Source: Strix aluco
Taxonomy: Eukaryota; Chordata; Aves; Strigiformes; Strigidae
Direction: 5' to 3'
Length of the DNA stretch: 64,000 bases
NCBI RefSeq assembly: GCF_031877795.1
Contig: NC_133935.1
Location: 74,108,303-74,172,302, forward strand
Of this stretch, positions 10,563 through 24,400 are shown piece by piece. A model generated the notes under the pieces. The model saw only the letters and a program-made list of their open reading frames with translations, made no database searches and was not told the origin of the DNA. Both the position numbers and the translations under genes were made by a program. How positions within the stretch are numbered: position 1 is the first letter of the stretch; every line of letters starts with the position of its first letter.

Positions 10563-10571
10563 TTGCTGTCA

Positions 10572-13500
10572 TCTGACCAATTGCTATAGCTGCGGTATGT
10601 AGATGTTGAAGGGTAGTTCCTTCACCTCTCCCAGGCAAAGACATATTATTTGGCTGAAAACAACTGGCTGAGGGATCCATCAGCAAGACTTTTACCATGC
10701 ATCTGTCCAACTTTTTTTCTCACGTAACTTTTTGCTTCTTTCATCTGGCACGGGAGAAGTTTTCTGAAATACTTATTTTTCCTCCTCCAAATTCTTACAT
10801 TAAGTACCTCCCTGTCTACAAAATCCTTGTCAGTAATTAAGTAGCTTGTATGTTACAACCTGGGCTTAGTATGATGATTACCCTACTGTTAGTTCTCCCA
10901 GTTGACTATGTTCATCTATCATCCATTACCATTAGCTTGGATTTAATAGAATTTGGAGTGGTATGAAGTGCCTCATACAGTGAAGAACCAGCATTTTGAA
11001 GGACCTGCAGGTGCTACCACAAGGTAAATAGCTAATAATAGCATTACTATGCATTTCTCAAGTTTTCTAATATATTCAGCAAAGTTTATTACTCTTTTCT
11101 CGATACCAGTAAGCAATCTCTGACATGTTAAAGAATACTTGCCTATGTCTGAGAATCTACAGACAAAATCCTTGAGGCTGTCCTTCCTGTGGTTTAGGAG
11201 CTGGAAGGAGGGAATCTCTAGTTCTGTTTCTGAGATAGAACTGAGCCGTTCTGGCAAGTAGAGACGATCACTACTTTATAAGATGACACGCTCAGTCACC
11301 TTCTGTTATGGCCTACCGCTAACATGGTTTCCCAGTGCGGGCTGGCAAAGGGCACACAGTCATCACCACTTTCTCTTTCCATTAGTCAAGTGCTCCTTTT
11401 ACGTACAGAAGTATAACATAAAATATGATAAGAAAATAATTATATGGCTGCAACTTCAGGTTGATTTTTTTCTCTGGTTGGTTTAACAATAAAAAATACT
11501 CTTATAAATGGTCTAATATACCTGACAGTGGTATCATTAAAATATTTTTTTAATCTTGATTAAAATGTATCAGTACATTCTCATAGAAACTTTATTTAAT
11601 GCAACCTACAGGAAGTTTGTTTTGTGGAAAAAAATTATGACCAACCATAGTTATGTCCTGTAATAAGTTTATAATGTCTTCCTACTCTCAGGCTCCCCAG
11701 GAGGGGAAATCAGGATAGCACATATCAGCAGATGGGAGCATAAATCTGGCTAGAAAGAGAACACAAGTGAGAAGCACGTTGAGTCAGTCTCCTCCAAAGA
11801 TGCTTCTTGAAAACCCGAAGGTACAAAGTTGAGTTGTTCCCACTCCATAGAAAAAGCTAATAAAATAGAGCAGCAATAACTGCACTCACTCTTCTTCAGT
11901 TTTATGCCTCCCAAGGGCACAGACAATCAGGCAGATAAGTTGTAATTTTACACCTCTTTGCACCATCTGCACTTAACTGGTCTGATTTTTACCTGTCACT
12001 AATAGCACCACAGAGAATTAAAATGAAAGAACTATTAAAAGCCTAATGTATTTTTCATATGTAGGTTGTTTGCATTTCTTATGCTTATTTTGAAGCCTTG
12101 CGTGAAGTGAAAAGTGGAGGTGATAATTCATTACCATGCAAAATCTAACAGTATGGTATTATTAAAAAAAAAGGGAGGTTTTTTGAGATAGAGAACTTAA
12201 TGCACAAGGTAAGTAATTTCAGTGAAGAGGTTCTTTGAAGAATGTTGAAAACAGTCCAAAAAGAATAACACAGATTTGCAAAATAATGACAAAAAATGGG
12301 TTTCAGAGAACACAGATTATCAAGCTTTATAATGCTTTAATAGGTCATCGCCTTTAAGTTGATGGAAAAGGCCATTGCCCTTCCCCCATTCATTTCTTAA
12401 GATGAAAAGCTGGTTATTTTTCAAATTAATCTCTCCAAATCCCTTGGTCAATTAGTTTGCAATAGGAGAAAGGTGGAAAAGCATCTTATATAGACAGACA
12501 ATGAGAATTTTAGGCAGAGAGGACTGTTTGGTTTTTTTACCAAGTTTGTTCCTCTCTAAAAAAAATAATGATATCAAGGTAGCTGTAAACCAATCATCAG
12601 GTACTGTGCTGTACAGGGTAATTTTAAATTAAGAATGTATGTGACCATAGAAGATTAAGTAAAACCTTAACCATAGGATTGGGAGGTAACTGAAATATAT
12701 TTTCTTTTTGTACCTTTGTTTCACTGTTAGAAGTTTGACTCGGGGATGTTGTAAAGCTTTGCAGCAGTGTAGACAAAACAGGATGTTATCACCCACAGAT
12801 CAACTATCTTTGAGTGGCAGCATTCACTTTTTGCAAAGACTGCAAAGAGGAAGTATTATAAGAAATAGGAATCTGAGCTGGGGGAATAATTACATATTTC
12901 TGCCCGCACCCACAGTTATCTTGGAAGACCTTTCACCTCCAAGGGCTGAAAGACCTTTCTGGTGTATTAGGGCTGGGGCCATGTGCATGGGAGGAGGAGA
13001 ACGGCTGAGACAGGTCACAGAGCCTGAAGTGTGAGCTGCCAGCAGGTCTGGCTGCTCCTGCTGCTCTCACAAGGGCCATGAAACAGCGAGGATGCTGAGT
13101 GGTGCTGGGTGGGACCATCTCCTGCAGCAAAGCTGCTGCCTCACATGCAGGAGGAAAAGCAGAAGGCCCCAAAGGTGGAGGGAGAAAATGAGCTATCCTG
13201 GCAACTCATGCTGCTCAAGCGCTGGTCTGTGGGGTAGCAAAGTGTGCTTTTATATGCCTGCCTGCCTTGCCTGTGCCTGCTGTCACACTGGGTTTTCCAT
13301 TAATTTTTTTGGCTGCCTTTGATCATTGTTATTGGTGTGGCATTTTGTCCCCTATTAAGTTCCTGGTAAAATGCCTGTTGTTCTCAGTACAACTGGATTT
13401 GGTCACTAAAAACACTTTAGAAGTCACTGCATTCATGTCAAAGATTGACAGACATGAAACTGAAATGAATTATGGCAATATCTGTGGTATTTTTTGCACA

Positions 13501-14950
13501 TGTGAATGACTTTAAAATCTCATTCCCCATCATCCTTACAGAAAATGCTGATACCTGTGTTTGGCTAACTTCTAGGCTGTAGTCACATCATAGTATTCCC
13601 TCTTTACATGCCTAATTCTTCATGTCGTTTGTGGATGATAAAATCCAGAATACATTTCTATCACTCTCCTCTTTCCTGCTGCCTGGAGATACTATTGAAC
13701 CTTCATTCACTTATGGAGTTGTCCAAACTGATTAGCGCTGGCCAAAGTAATCCCCGGGTCCTCCTAGTTACTTGACAAAAGGAGCATGACTGACTTCAGG
13801 CTACTGTCTAGAAGGAGTATAGTAAACACTCGTGATTTCAAATAGGAAATAGGTAATAGGAATGTATTCCACCAAAGTGTCATTTCATAGCAGCTTGTTT
13901 AGCTGGGCATTCACTGGGCCAGTGCATCAGTACTGGGAGTGCACAAATAAGCTCTCCTATGCAGCTGAAGATGAGAACCAGAATCCTGAAAATATCCCAG
14001 AAAAGTTTGCCTGTTATATGGAGTGAGAGGTACTTGCCAATTTTTAATCATCGAGCTTAGTGACTGGCATGATAACATTTTTCTGTCAGGAAAATTATTT
14101 ACAGGGAGTTGGAAAGTCTGTAAGGAGATCAGGAGGCTGGCTCAGTGACAAACTTAGAGTATGCCTTTCAGTGAACCCAGTCTCTCAGGTACCTGCTTGG
14201 TGGTCAACTGGGAACATGGAGTATGTCCTAAGAGCAATCACCTTTCAGTGTACAAAATTACCTTGTAATTATGAAATAAGTGCAAAGTTAGGGAGGACTC
14301 TGCTTTGAGTCTAAGCTTGGCTGTGGGACATGATAGAAGGTGTATAGTGGGCTGATACAGTGCTCGATTCTGGTTTTGCATCAGACACTTGCCAATGTTG
14401 CTGGTGAATAGTAGGGGGGAAATCTGAAAAATCCCTAAACCAAATGATAAAATAGAGTATTAGTTTCATGTTTCTGCTGCCAGAGAGTCATGCAATCCAT
14501 GGAGTACCACACAAGGTCTAAAATGTTGAGAGAGGAATTCCAAATATGATTTTTAGTATCCAGATAATCTCTGAATCTAAACTCTAATAAACCTTTTCAC
14601 CAAAATGAGATGTTAATTAGTCAACACTATATTCAGACTCTTTTGTTTAAAAAACCATTTACTTCTGCAGAAAGGCACCCAAAACCTGTACTATTTGTGC
14701 TACTCTGTTTCTGTGGAAACCGCGTGTTGGACTGGAATAGGAAAAACAGCAGGGAGAGAAGGAGAGGTGAAGTGTTTTTGGCTGAAGTCCCATTGGCCAG
14801 TCACAGTTTCAGCTTGGGTAGGTCAGACAAGCAAACCCTAAAGTCCAGACAGTTCTCTTCTCTCTTCCCCTTAACTTGTGGCAAGGGAGGAGTCTGGTTC
14901 AACAGACACCATTCAAAAAGTGGTTGCTTAAACAATTTAGCAATTTATCT
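10572..14950. other. Intergenic, no gene recognised
   Basis: This stretch is mostly AT-rich. A moderately GC-rich patch at about 12930-13280 has no recognisable family or coding match and may be an old unassigned repeat. No open frame in the stretch looks like a known protein. Confidence 0.5.
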
Positions 14951-14968
14951 CCCCCCCCCCCCCCCCCC
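14951..14968. repeat. Homopolymer C tract (18 bases)
   Basis: There are eighteen consecutive C residues, bounded by atttatct on the left and gattttta on the right. On the minus strand this is a G18 run that could form a G-quadruplex. The length may be polymorphic or misassembled. Confidence 0.95.
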
Positions 14969-17900
14969 GATTTTTACTGATATTTACAGATTTTTTTATG
15001 CAAGAATTGTAGTCAATCACTAATGTTAGTCAATAGTTACCTAAAGTGATAGAGCAAGGTTTGCTCTGAAATGAGCCTTCCATTGACAGACATGTTGCAC
15101 GGTCGCTGGTCTTCTGAAAAGCACCATTGTATTCTTGAAAGGATGCTCTCCTCCTCCAAGACTGAAAAGATGCCTTTTTATCATTCTGGAGCTTTCAAAG
15201 AATGCATGTTTTTGATGACTTGCTATGAAAGACAGACAGCCTTGACTAATAAACTCAGCTCTTTATTTTCTGTTCCCTGATAACTGTTTCACTGACAGTC
15301 ATAATACTTTCTCCTAGAGTAAGACACCTTTCTTCAAAATAATATCTAAATTAAGAAAATAATATATTGTGAATTTTTTCTGTTGTTAATCAATATTTAC
15401 CTGCTACCTGTAGGTGTGGGTCAGGGTAAAAATTCTAACATGACACAATTGTGATTGATGGCCTTGTTCTGTAGAAGGTGGTGGTGGGGTCTGTTTCTAC
15501 CACATACACACAAAAAATGGCAGGACTGTCATTGCAGTCTGAGGCTCCAGGTTGGAGAGCCTGGGCATTCTTCTGTCTAACCTCAGTACACACGTGCTGC
15601 CACGAAAGACCAAATGGAAATATCTGGCATGTAACATTGTGTCCAAAGTTCAGTAGAGAATTCTGAATTACTGCAGGAAAAGAGGAAGGTACAGAAAAAG
15701 CAGCTTGCAAGAATGGAGATTACAGGGAAAAAGTAACGAAGAAAATGACATTATCTTTTAAAATTCAGGTATAAGTGTGTGCAGATGTGAGAATTTCAGA
15801 AATATTTCCTACATGTAGGAGGTAAAGGGAAGGGCCAAACTCATAGGGACAGTAGCTGTGCATGTTCAGGCCTCTGCATGGAGCAATGAATACCTACTTC
15901 TTGCTCTGCTGCTGCTTCAGCATCTTCATAAAATATTAAAATCTCTTCAAGTCTCTCTCTAATCTCTATGCATGGGAGTTAGTTAGCAGTCAAACATGAA
16001 GAGAGTTAACTGGAACAATTCAGGGAACCCTGCAGCCCTTTCCCTTTGTATGCCTGTAGTGTGTTGCGCTGTGCATGAAAGAAGCAGGAGGGAAAATGAG
16101 AAAAAAGCAGAAAAACAGGCAGATGGTATCAGGCACTGGTGCTGCCTTCATTCTTTCGTGTATTAGAGTTTTCATAAACTACAACTGAGTTGTATCAACC
16201 TAACTTGATTTGTAATATTTGATTTGTAAACCATTCTACATTTTAGAAAACTGTTTATCGTTTACAGTTGGCAGGTCTGATTACACTCCTCTTTAGGTTA
16301 TTCAGGCTTTCAGTTTGACAGCTTAAGAAATATTTGTTTGTTGAAGTGCTTATTGCTGTTCACCCATTTGTAATGAATAGGAAGTTCAGGCCACACAAAG
16401 ACATTACTGATAGTCAGAACACGCCAGAAACACAATACACTGAAGCAACACTCCATTAACTCAAGTTAGGTAGTGCAGAAAAGTGATCACATTTATATCA
16501 ATATATGCTTTAGGAGACAAATTAGCCTTTTATTCACTGTAATCCATAAAATTCATCAGGCACAAAACAGAAGGCATTAATCAGCAGCTATTTGGCTCTA
16601 CACTCCTCCCTACAATAGGGTCTGAAACTGCCCTTTACAAACTGAGAAAGTGTGAAAAGCTCTCTCCAGTGCAGTATGAAAGTCCCATTTGAAAATCATG
16701 ATAGCCATGCTAAGTAAACAGCCTTCACAGAAACGATGTGGCTCACTGCTGCGGCTCACTGCTGCACTGCAACATCACACAGCAGCCATAGGTGGCCGGT
16801 TTCTACACAGTGACTTTCCTATGCACAACACACTCCTCTGTGGTTAGACTGTTCTTTGCATAGGTCCGTTAACTTTCTGTGCCACTGTTAGTCATCACTG
16901 GTCTACAAATAATAATTCCACTTCTCTTCTTGGTGTTAGTTTTCCTGCTACAGAAATACGGTTGAGGAAAGAGTGGCAATTACAACATGGATTATCTTGT
17001 ACAAATGCATTGTATTTCCAATACTTTCTTGCTGACAGCCATATAGTCTAATAAACCACAAAAGCTCATTTCCGCATCTTGAAGCATCCCTCTACACAGC
17101 TGTTCAATCACATACTCATTTAGTATACACTCAGAAGAGATGCCTTCAAAACAAGTCCATAGTAAGTGTATTTCTACCATAATATTTCTACAAAATGCGT
17201 TTATGTAGCATGTGGGCAGCAGCTGCATCCTCTAGCAGCATACAGTATTTGCCATTGATATGATACTTGAGAAAAAATGCCCTACAACACACTGCAGACA
17301 GATTTTTAGAAGGATTCTGCTCCAGGTAAATTGAGGAAAACTGAATTGGCTCCAGGTAGTTCAAGGTAACTAGCTCACAGTGCTGTACCCAAGTTAAAAG
17401 AATATAGGTTCAGGATTTTTCATAACTTTTACAAAAACTGCAGACATGACAAAGGCAAGTCACATGAATACCACCATGCCCAATAACTGCTTATTGATAA
17501 TGGCATGTTCAGTTTTTCTCAGCAAGACTTGCCATATAAATACACACGTAACAAGCAGGCAGCCTGACTGACTGCATGGCTGCAACTGAAAACAGTGTGC
17601 CTTAAAGTTGCAGCTCAGACTAACAAACCCATGGTTTGCTTTAAAGAGCAAGATGCCAAACTCTGATTTTCTATTGTAAGAATAGAGAGTTCACATAACT
17701 GACATAGAGACAGCTGTACTTTCTGAGCTAAGAATACCCACAAAAGATCTGTATTTATTTGACTTCAAATATATTTGAGACATACTGTTAAAAATGTGAA
17801 CGGAATACAGACATTGGGAAGAATGCAGTTCAACTAATCCACAAAAGAATAAGTGCAAAGATCTGAACTTGGTGCAAATGAGAAAGTATTATCTTAGAAT

Positions 17901-18202
17901 CATAATTCTGCAATTTCTCTTGCATCCCTCAATCAGAATCAAGGTGTAAGATTCAATGCCCATTTTAAAACTTCTGTTACTTATAAATCACAATATGTTC
18001 ATTAGCTGAAGATAAATGTGGCAACAATTGAACCAATTTCTGATCACTCAACTTATCAAATTTGTAAAGCCAGAACTCTCTGATTTGCAAATCGTGTTTT
18101 CTCAACTTTGAAAAAGATATGGAAATCCCAAAACAGTGTCCAAATGACACAATCATTTATACCAATCTCTTCTAATTTTAAATATTGATTCAAGTCCAGA
18201 CT
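14969..18202. other. Intergenic, no gene recognised
   Basis: This stretch is AT-rich. It includes a short imperfect tandem (two copies of ggctcactgctgc near 16739-16764). No repeat family or coding feature was recognised. Confidence 0.5.
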
Positions 18203-18400
18203 AGAAAAGGTTCTTCAATGAGAGAGTGGTCAGTCACTGGAACAGGTTCCCCAGGGAAGTGGTCACTGCACCAACCTTATCAGAGTTCAAGGAGCTCTTA
18301 GTCATATGGTTTAGTTTTAGGTAGTCCTGCAAGGAGCAGGGAGTTGGACTTGGTGATCCTTATGGGTCCCTTCCAAACTTGAGATATTCTATAATTCTAA
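18203..18400 (+). mobile_element. Old CR1 LINE fragment, 3' end
   Basis: The plus-strand sequence follows the CR1 3' end: aaaggttcttca, then cactggaacaggttccccag, then ggagttggacttggtgatcc, then tgggtcccttccaa, ending in a degenerate attctataattcta tail. It carries only the last coding stretch and the 3' UTR. It is clearly more diverged than the copy at 9984 and lies in the opposite orientation. Confidence 0.88.
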
Positions 18401-21400
18401 GTTCTACAGTTACATTTTAAAGAAAAGATGTAGAAACTCCAGCCAGAAGTCCCGTTTTCAAACAACTTTGGCAATTAAGATGCAGGTAGGTTCCATTAAA
18501 AAGTACTAAGAAGTGACACCACTACTTTGTCTCATGAGTAATAAAACCAATGAAGGTAGTTTTTTGATAAATTTGTATCCTGTGTTCCCTACATCTTTCC
18601 ACCATGAGGCCATCAAAATATTCTCCCGGTCTTTCTCTTTGTCTCCTGCACTTCCTTCCAATACCCTCAGCTCCCTTCTAGAACTCAAATGCCTCCCCCC
18701 ACCCTGTAATATTTCTAGTTCATTTGTACATTGTTCTAGATGCTACCTTTGCCCTCTGCTTGCCCTTTTCCAGCTTGTTGACTGGATTGCAGGAGGATAA
18801 TAGGTTGAGTCACTGGTGAGGATGCAGCAACTCCTGCCAAATAGAGTAGAAGGCTCCTGAGTTCTCCTTCCCTTGCTGTCAATGGAGACAATAATAGTGT
18901 CTATCCTTAGTATACTCATAGTAACTTTGAGACTTCTAACCTTCTGCCACCTTCATTTGAAACTGGACAATGAAAAAAAAAATCAGATGTGGACCAACCC
19001 TTCATAAAACATTATTTTCTTAGAAAATATGCTAAGAAAATATTAATACAAATCCCATAAAAAATTAAAACATGAGCAAAGTAGCAATTAAAATAGCTTT
19101 AGGGATGATTCACTTAGATATTTTAATTAGAGTATTAGATTGCTTGCACTCAGTACAAATAAATAATTTTCCACTTCAGAAAAAAAAGCTTATCATTTAG
19201 AAAGAGGTTAAATGAGTTATGAGATGAATAAGTTATTTAGAGTTAAAACTTTAAGAACCTAACTAAAAAATTCTGACATTTGCAAATGTTGTGGTGCTAG
19301 CATTTCTTGGCATTTTAAAATGACTGTGTTGCGAGCTGTATTTTTGTTTATATTCAACACTTTTGGCCCTACAGAAGGATGATTTTCCAATTTAATTAAA
19401 TACTGCTTGAATAAAAAACTGTCTGTGGTTAACTGAGTGTCTGGTCTTCATGAATAGATGTCTTTGTTTTATTGCTTAGAAAGCAAACAGAAATGCAACA
19501 TGATAACAAACATGAAACTTTTGAGATAGCTGTTTTGCAAAGTTTTCAGACATTGCAAACAGAAATTGAGAATTAGGGTACCACGACCTCATTAATTAAA
19601 TTAAACCTTCCTTAAAGGATGCATGTAGTAAAAATAGAGATGTTTTTAAATTCTAAGTGCTTAAATATACAGGGTGAATTGTTGCTATATACAAATAGAC
19701 ATTATTCCTTCAGCCAGAGGTCAAGCCTCAAAACCCCCCACAGAAGTAGATCTTAAGAAACAGGAAATTAATAATATGCTACTTTAAGAAAAACAGGGAA
19801 AGAATCTGAAATATCTATGCTCTTTCACTTTCTGCCGGGGAGGCATGATTAAGCAGTGATTAAATTCAGAAAAAAAGAATTTTTATTCACACAGTATTCA
19901 ACAAACTCATTATTAATCTAAAACGGTCTAAACTTTCTCAAGACCTGTCTAAACTGCAGAAGTGTTGTGCTGTGCAATATACCCTGACCCTGGTCCCTTA
20001 GTTCCTCCAGACTGGACACCAGATCAGAGCGCCGTACAGCTGCTTTCTGGCCTTGTGCCCAATTCTTATTCCACCCATCAAAACCAGGTGGCAGAGAGGG
20101 TTGAGTGTCGCTGGATTTCATGTCAATGTAAGGCTGAGAAATAGCTGGGGATTCTGGGTCCTGAATTTCAGATTGACTCAGTGGTCTACTGGCCAATGAG
20201 ACTGCAATTTATTGCTATATGACAGACAGATCCTGTGTAACTACAGCTTGTGTTAACAAATTTAAGATAACTTTAACCAGTTAGCCTGTGTTTATCCAGC
20301 AGTGTAGCCTGCTAATTTTCTAGGTCACTAATTCATTAATTCAATAATTTAGTGTTAGAGTAACCACAGGTCACCAATAACAGGCTGCTGCTGTAGTACC
20401 CAAGCTGGCTCATTGAAAGCTAACACTGACCTTCTTATGCAAGTTGCACCTGTATCTGTCTGCAGTGGGTGTTTAAAAAAATTTCAGGAAGGCATGCTTG
20501 ATCCTGACAGCAAAAAAGTAAAATGACTAGGCTATGATGAAAAGCTGAATCATTTCATCTGAAAGAGAGGAAAAGTTAAGACTTACACAAGGCCACTGAT
20601 GTCCAAAAATAGGACAGGAGAGGAAACATGGCTTGTACTTTTATACCTTGTGATCTCTTCCTGAAAAAGTCGTATTAGGAAACGTTCTTTAAGTCCTCTG
20701 AGTTTAGTCTTATCTGCATAGGTAAGGGGATAAATTAAAGTCATATTCTGCTTACTTGGTATCCATCCTACCTATTTTGCTATGTGAATATGCATTATGG
20801 CATGTGCACTGTGATATTATTCTGGGGGCCTGCACAGTTCAATGTAACTTCTATTTTTGTCTGTCTACTTATTCATTTTCCATTTACCTCTGGAGTATGA
20901 GGGACCATACAGCAGTTTAAGTCCCTGTTTTCACATGACTTTCTTAATTTCTGTACAGCTATTTCATTCAAGCAATGCAAAAAGAGACTCTCTGGGACAG
21001 CTGTGTCCAGCATGTTGTGTTCCAGCATGTTGTGAGCTGGCTGGAGACTTGCACAACCTTCCAGTGGTCCTCTGGGGTGACCACAGCAAAGAAGATAATT
21101 CTGCATGGCACACTCTTACAGATGATTACTTTTTGTAAGTTTAAGGAGGAAAGGATCAAGCAGGGAGTAATTCAATGCCAGAAAAAGAAAAATCTACTGG
21201 CACCTTCACAATGAACAGCTTTTGAGGCAGAACAGTTTGTCTCAGATTTTAGATTGGGGCAAAAAGGGCTGTACTGTAGGAAATTCCTGCAGCAGAGGTA
21301 GTGAACTGGTAACCTAGATATGGAGCAGACCTCAAAAACAATCAAATGGACAGAGACCATGGATTTATTAAAGGACAGGCTCACGCAGAAACAGAACTGA

Positions 21401-24400
21401 TGACAGAGCCACCACATAAAAGGTCTGTTCTTTGTTACGGATAGAATTAAAGCATCACCACAGTACAACCTATGCAGGTATTAGGGTGGGGGACAGCATG
21501 GTGTGACCCTTCCTTTGATCAGGGGCAGAAGTTGCATCACTCCCCTGTCTCCTTTTTCCCCTTGGGCCCCTAATTCTAGTGGGTATGTGCACATATGTTC
21601 CAATATAAATTCCAACTGAGGAAAATTTACCTATGCAATTAACAATTTGCTCTAGCCATGGTTTAACTGGTAACTATTAAACTTATTCAAAACTGGGATT
21701 AGAGGCTTAACAAGAACCAAATGCCTATCTTTTTAACTATACCTACTGAATTCTGTGAGTGTAATACAGGTACTAGCATTAAAGCACTGTTCCAGAGAGT
21801 GTCCATGATTAAGTCCCACTTGTATTAAGTGAAGAAATAATTTTGTGCTTGCAGTGTTTGGTCTCCTGTCACTTTTAGTTCACAGTTTGCAGCCAAAAAG
21901 ATAAGAATCAGATTTATTTTTAGCTATCCTTGGCATCCTAATTCAGTATCCTTTTAATGTTCAACTGTATAATTTCCCTGTTCCTGCTTGATGAGTCTTA
22001 CAAATGATTGAAACATGAGAAAATCACAGTGGTCGGTGAAATTGCTGGAGAGCGCTAACTTCCTGATTCTGTTCTACAGCTTATTGGCTCTCTCCATTCG
22101 GTGGTTTGCTAATTGGTCACCAGATTATAATAGTCTTCTTCCAAATGCCAGGAAAAATTCCAATCTGGGACCTCCAACTGATTAATATATTCTCAAGGCA
22201 CCGCTGTTTGAAACCATAACTGGTAAACATCCCTTTTATCTGACAGTCCCAGTCCCTCAGCGAGGGCCTCCTAATCATCACAATTTCTGTGTAAGTGCAT
22301 TAATATGAAATACTATAGGCTCTGTAGACTGGCAGCATGGGATATAACTGTTTCTAAACAGAAAAGAGAGATGACATGAAAGCACAGTAAGCACATAAAA
22401 TATTAATTTAAGGCTTAGTATGATACAAAGTGTTACAGCGGTGATACTTTTTTTTTCCCTTTTCTTCTCTCTGTGAGCAAAATCAGATGCATATTTGGTG
22501 AAAAGAACCCTGATCCAGCAAAGATTTTAAACCCCAAAAAAACCCAAAAACAAAACAACAAAGATTCAAGGATAACCTGCTGCAAGTAAGCCTTAGACAC
22601 AGGCCTAATGTGCATCTTGAGTTCTACTGAAAAAGGAGCTGGGAAGAAGGAAAACATGTTTGACAAAAATTTAGAGAACAACTGGAAAGTCAGAATACAC
22701 AAGTTACAAAACCAAGTATAGTTTCTCGAGTTGCTTTTTCCCCTCATGTCCAATAAGCTGCAGCCCCCACATCTTTACCAGGATGTAAGTGATGTACAGG
22801 GAAAACATATTTCACATCATCAGGTTCTTCAGCTGTCTAAGCAATTCCAGATTTTAAAGGGTAATAGCAAACCATAAACTCCTGAAATGGAAGACCACCT
22901 GGACAGATGTACTTCTTTTACATGAAGTCCAGGCTGGCTCTAGAGAAAAGGAGAACAGTACGCTGGCAATGCAGATTTCCATCACAATTTAGATTATTGT
23001 TAATTTCACTGCAAATAAGATTTTTGCATATTTTTCTTATTTGCAGGTAGATTGCCAGTACTACTTCATACGGTACTTAGTCTGTAACAGAATTCTTGAT
23101 CTTGAACTATGTATTATTTTGGGGAAAGAAAGAAGAGACAGGGAGCCTTATTCAAAGTTTTGAACAGGACAGACAAAGATCCTATAACCAGAACAATGTT
23201 GGATAAATTGGTATGTGGACAAAACCATCAACAGCATCACATTTCCGTGTGGTTTTCAACTACAATTCAAAGGAAGAGACAGAAAAAGCACACGCTGTCT
23301 CCTGGATTTTCAGTGCTAAGAGGCATGCTGTGAGGTGTATGCGCTGGATCTAGTTGTGTACTGAGTTCATGGTATCATTTCTTGCTTCTGTCCCCATAGA
23401 AAAGGTACAGTGCATTCAGAAATGGTACAGCTCATTGTTCCATTGAATGCAAATAGTGCCAAGCATATTGGCAAACAAATAGATTTGGACGTATCCTACC
23501 ATCAACTAATTGGATGTGCATTCTATTACCATTTTGCAATTGGTTCTTGCCATTCTGCTTTTTCTGCTGTTTTCTGCAACTGTGTTCTTACTTAAAGAAT
23601 AATACATAAATTAGGACAGAGAAGATTTCAGGAAATGGACTTACATGCCAATTGTAACTAGCGTTTGAAGGGAATAAAAGCCCTTATTTTCAAAACAGGT
23701 TAAAGTCAGGTATCTGGGCAAAGAAGAAATCATTGTCCTACATTGGATTTCTTCCTGACTAGGAATTGAAATAGCTGTAATCCTTTAGTTTTGTGCTTAA
23801 TCGCTCTCTGTATCAGGGCAGCCCAGCTAGTAAAGTACCGAGTGCTCTGGAAGGTGGGTAAAAATCTTGATACTTAGAAGTTACTGTAAATAGATGGACA
23901 TAATTGTGTGAATGCAGTTTTACAGTGTAGCGATTTTAAAGGCCTGCCTTCAGTAAATACTGCAATGAAGACGTACTCTTTGGTGACAATATTTACATTC
24001 TTAATGTTTATTACATTTTGCAGCTCTGAAGGCAAAAGCATGTGAATATTTCCTACCACAGCCATTTGTGTTACTACAATGAATAGCAAAGTGGGTGTAA
24101 AACATGATTAAATCAAAACCAAAGATTCAGCCCAATGAATTAATTTCTAAGAAACGATGCACAAGGCCAAAGAGCAATGGATTAATTGTCTGTGCTTTGA
24201 ATGAACATAGCTGACTGTTTACAATATTTTCACTGTTATTTGATGTCATGCATCTGATAGTAGGAGCACAGGGAATTTCATGGGCCTAGAGGTGGATAAT
24301 CAGTCTTTGTTCAGTTCTTTGAAAGTAACAAAGTTCATTTATGAGTGTTCTTTGTGAAGGCTGGAAAGAATTGCTGGTTCGCTAACAAGTCGAGTCAGTT

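Noticed and set aside
12930..13280. GC-richer patch with an open frame, considered as a gene or repeat
   Set aside because: No protein motif, CR1 landmark or LTR landmark could be matched, so no call was made beyond noting the composition.
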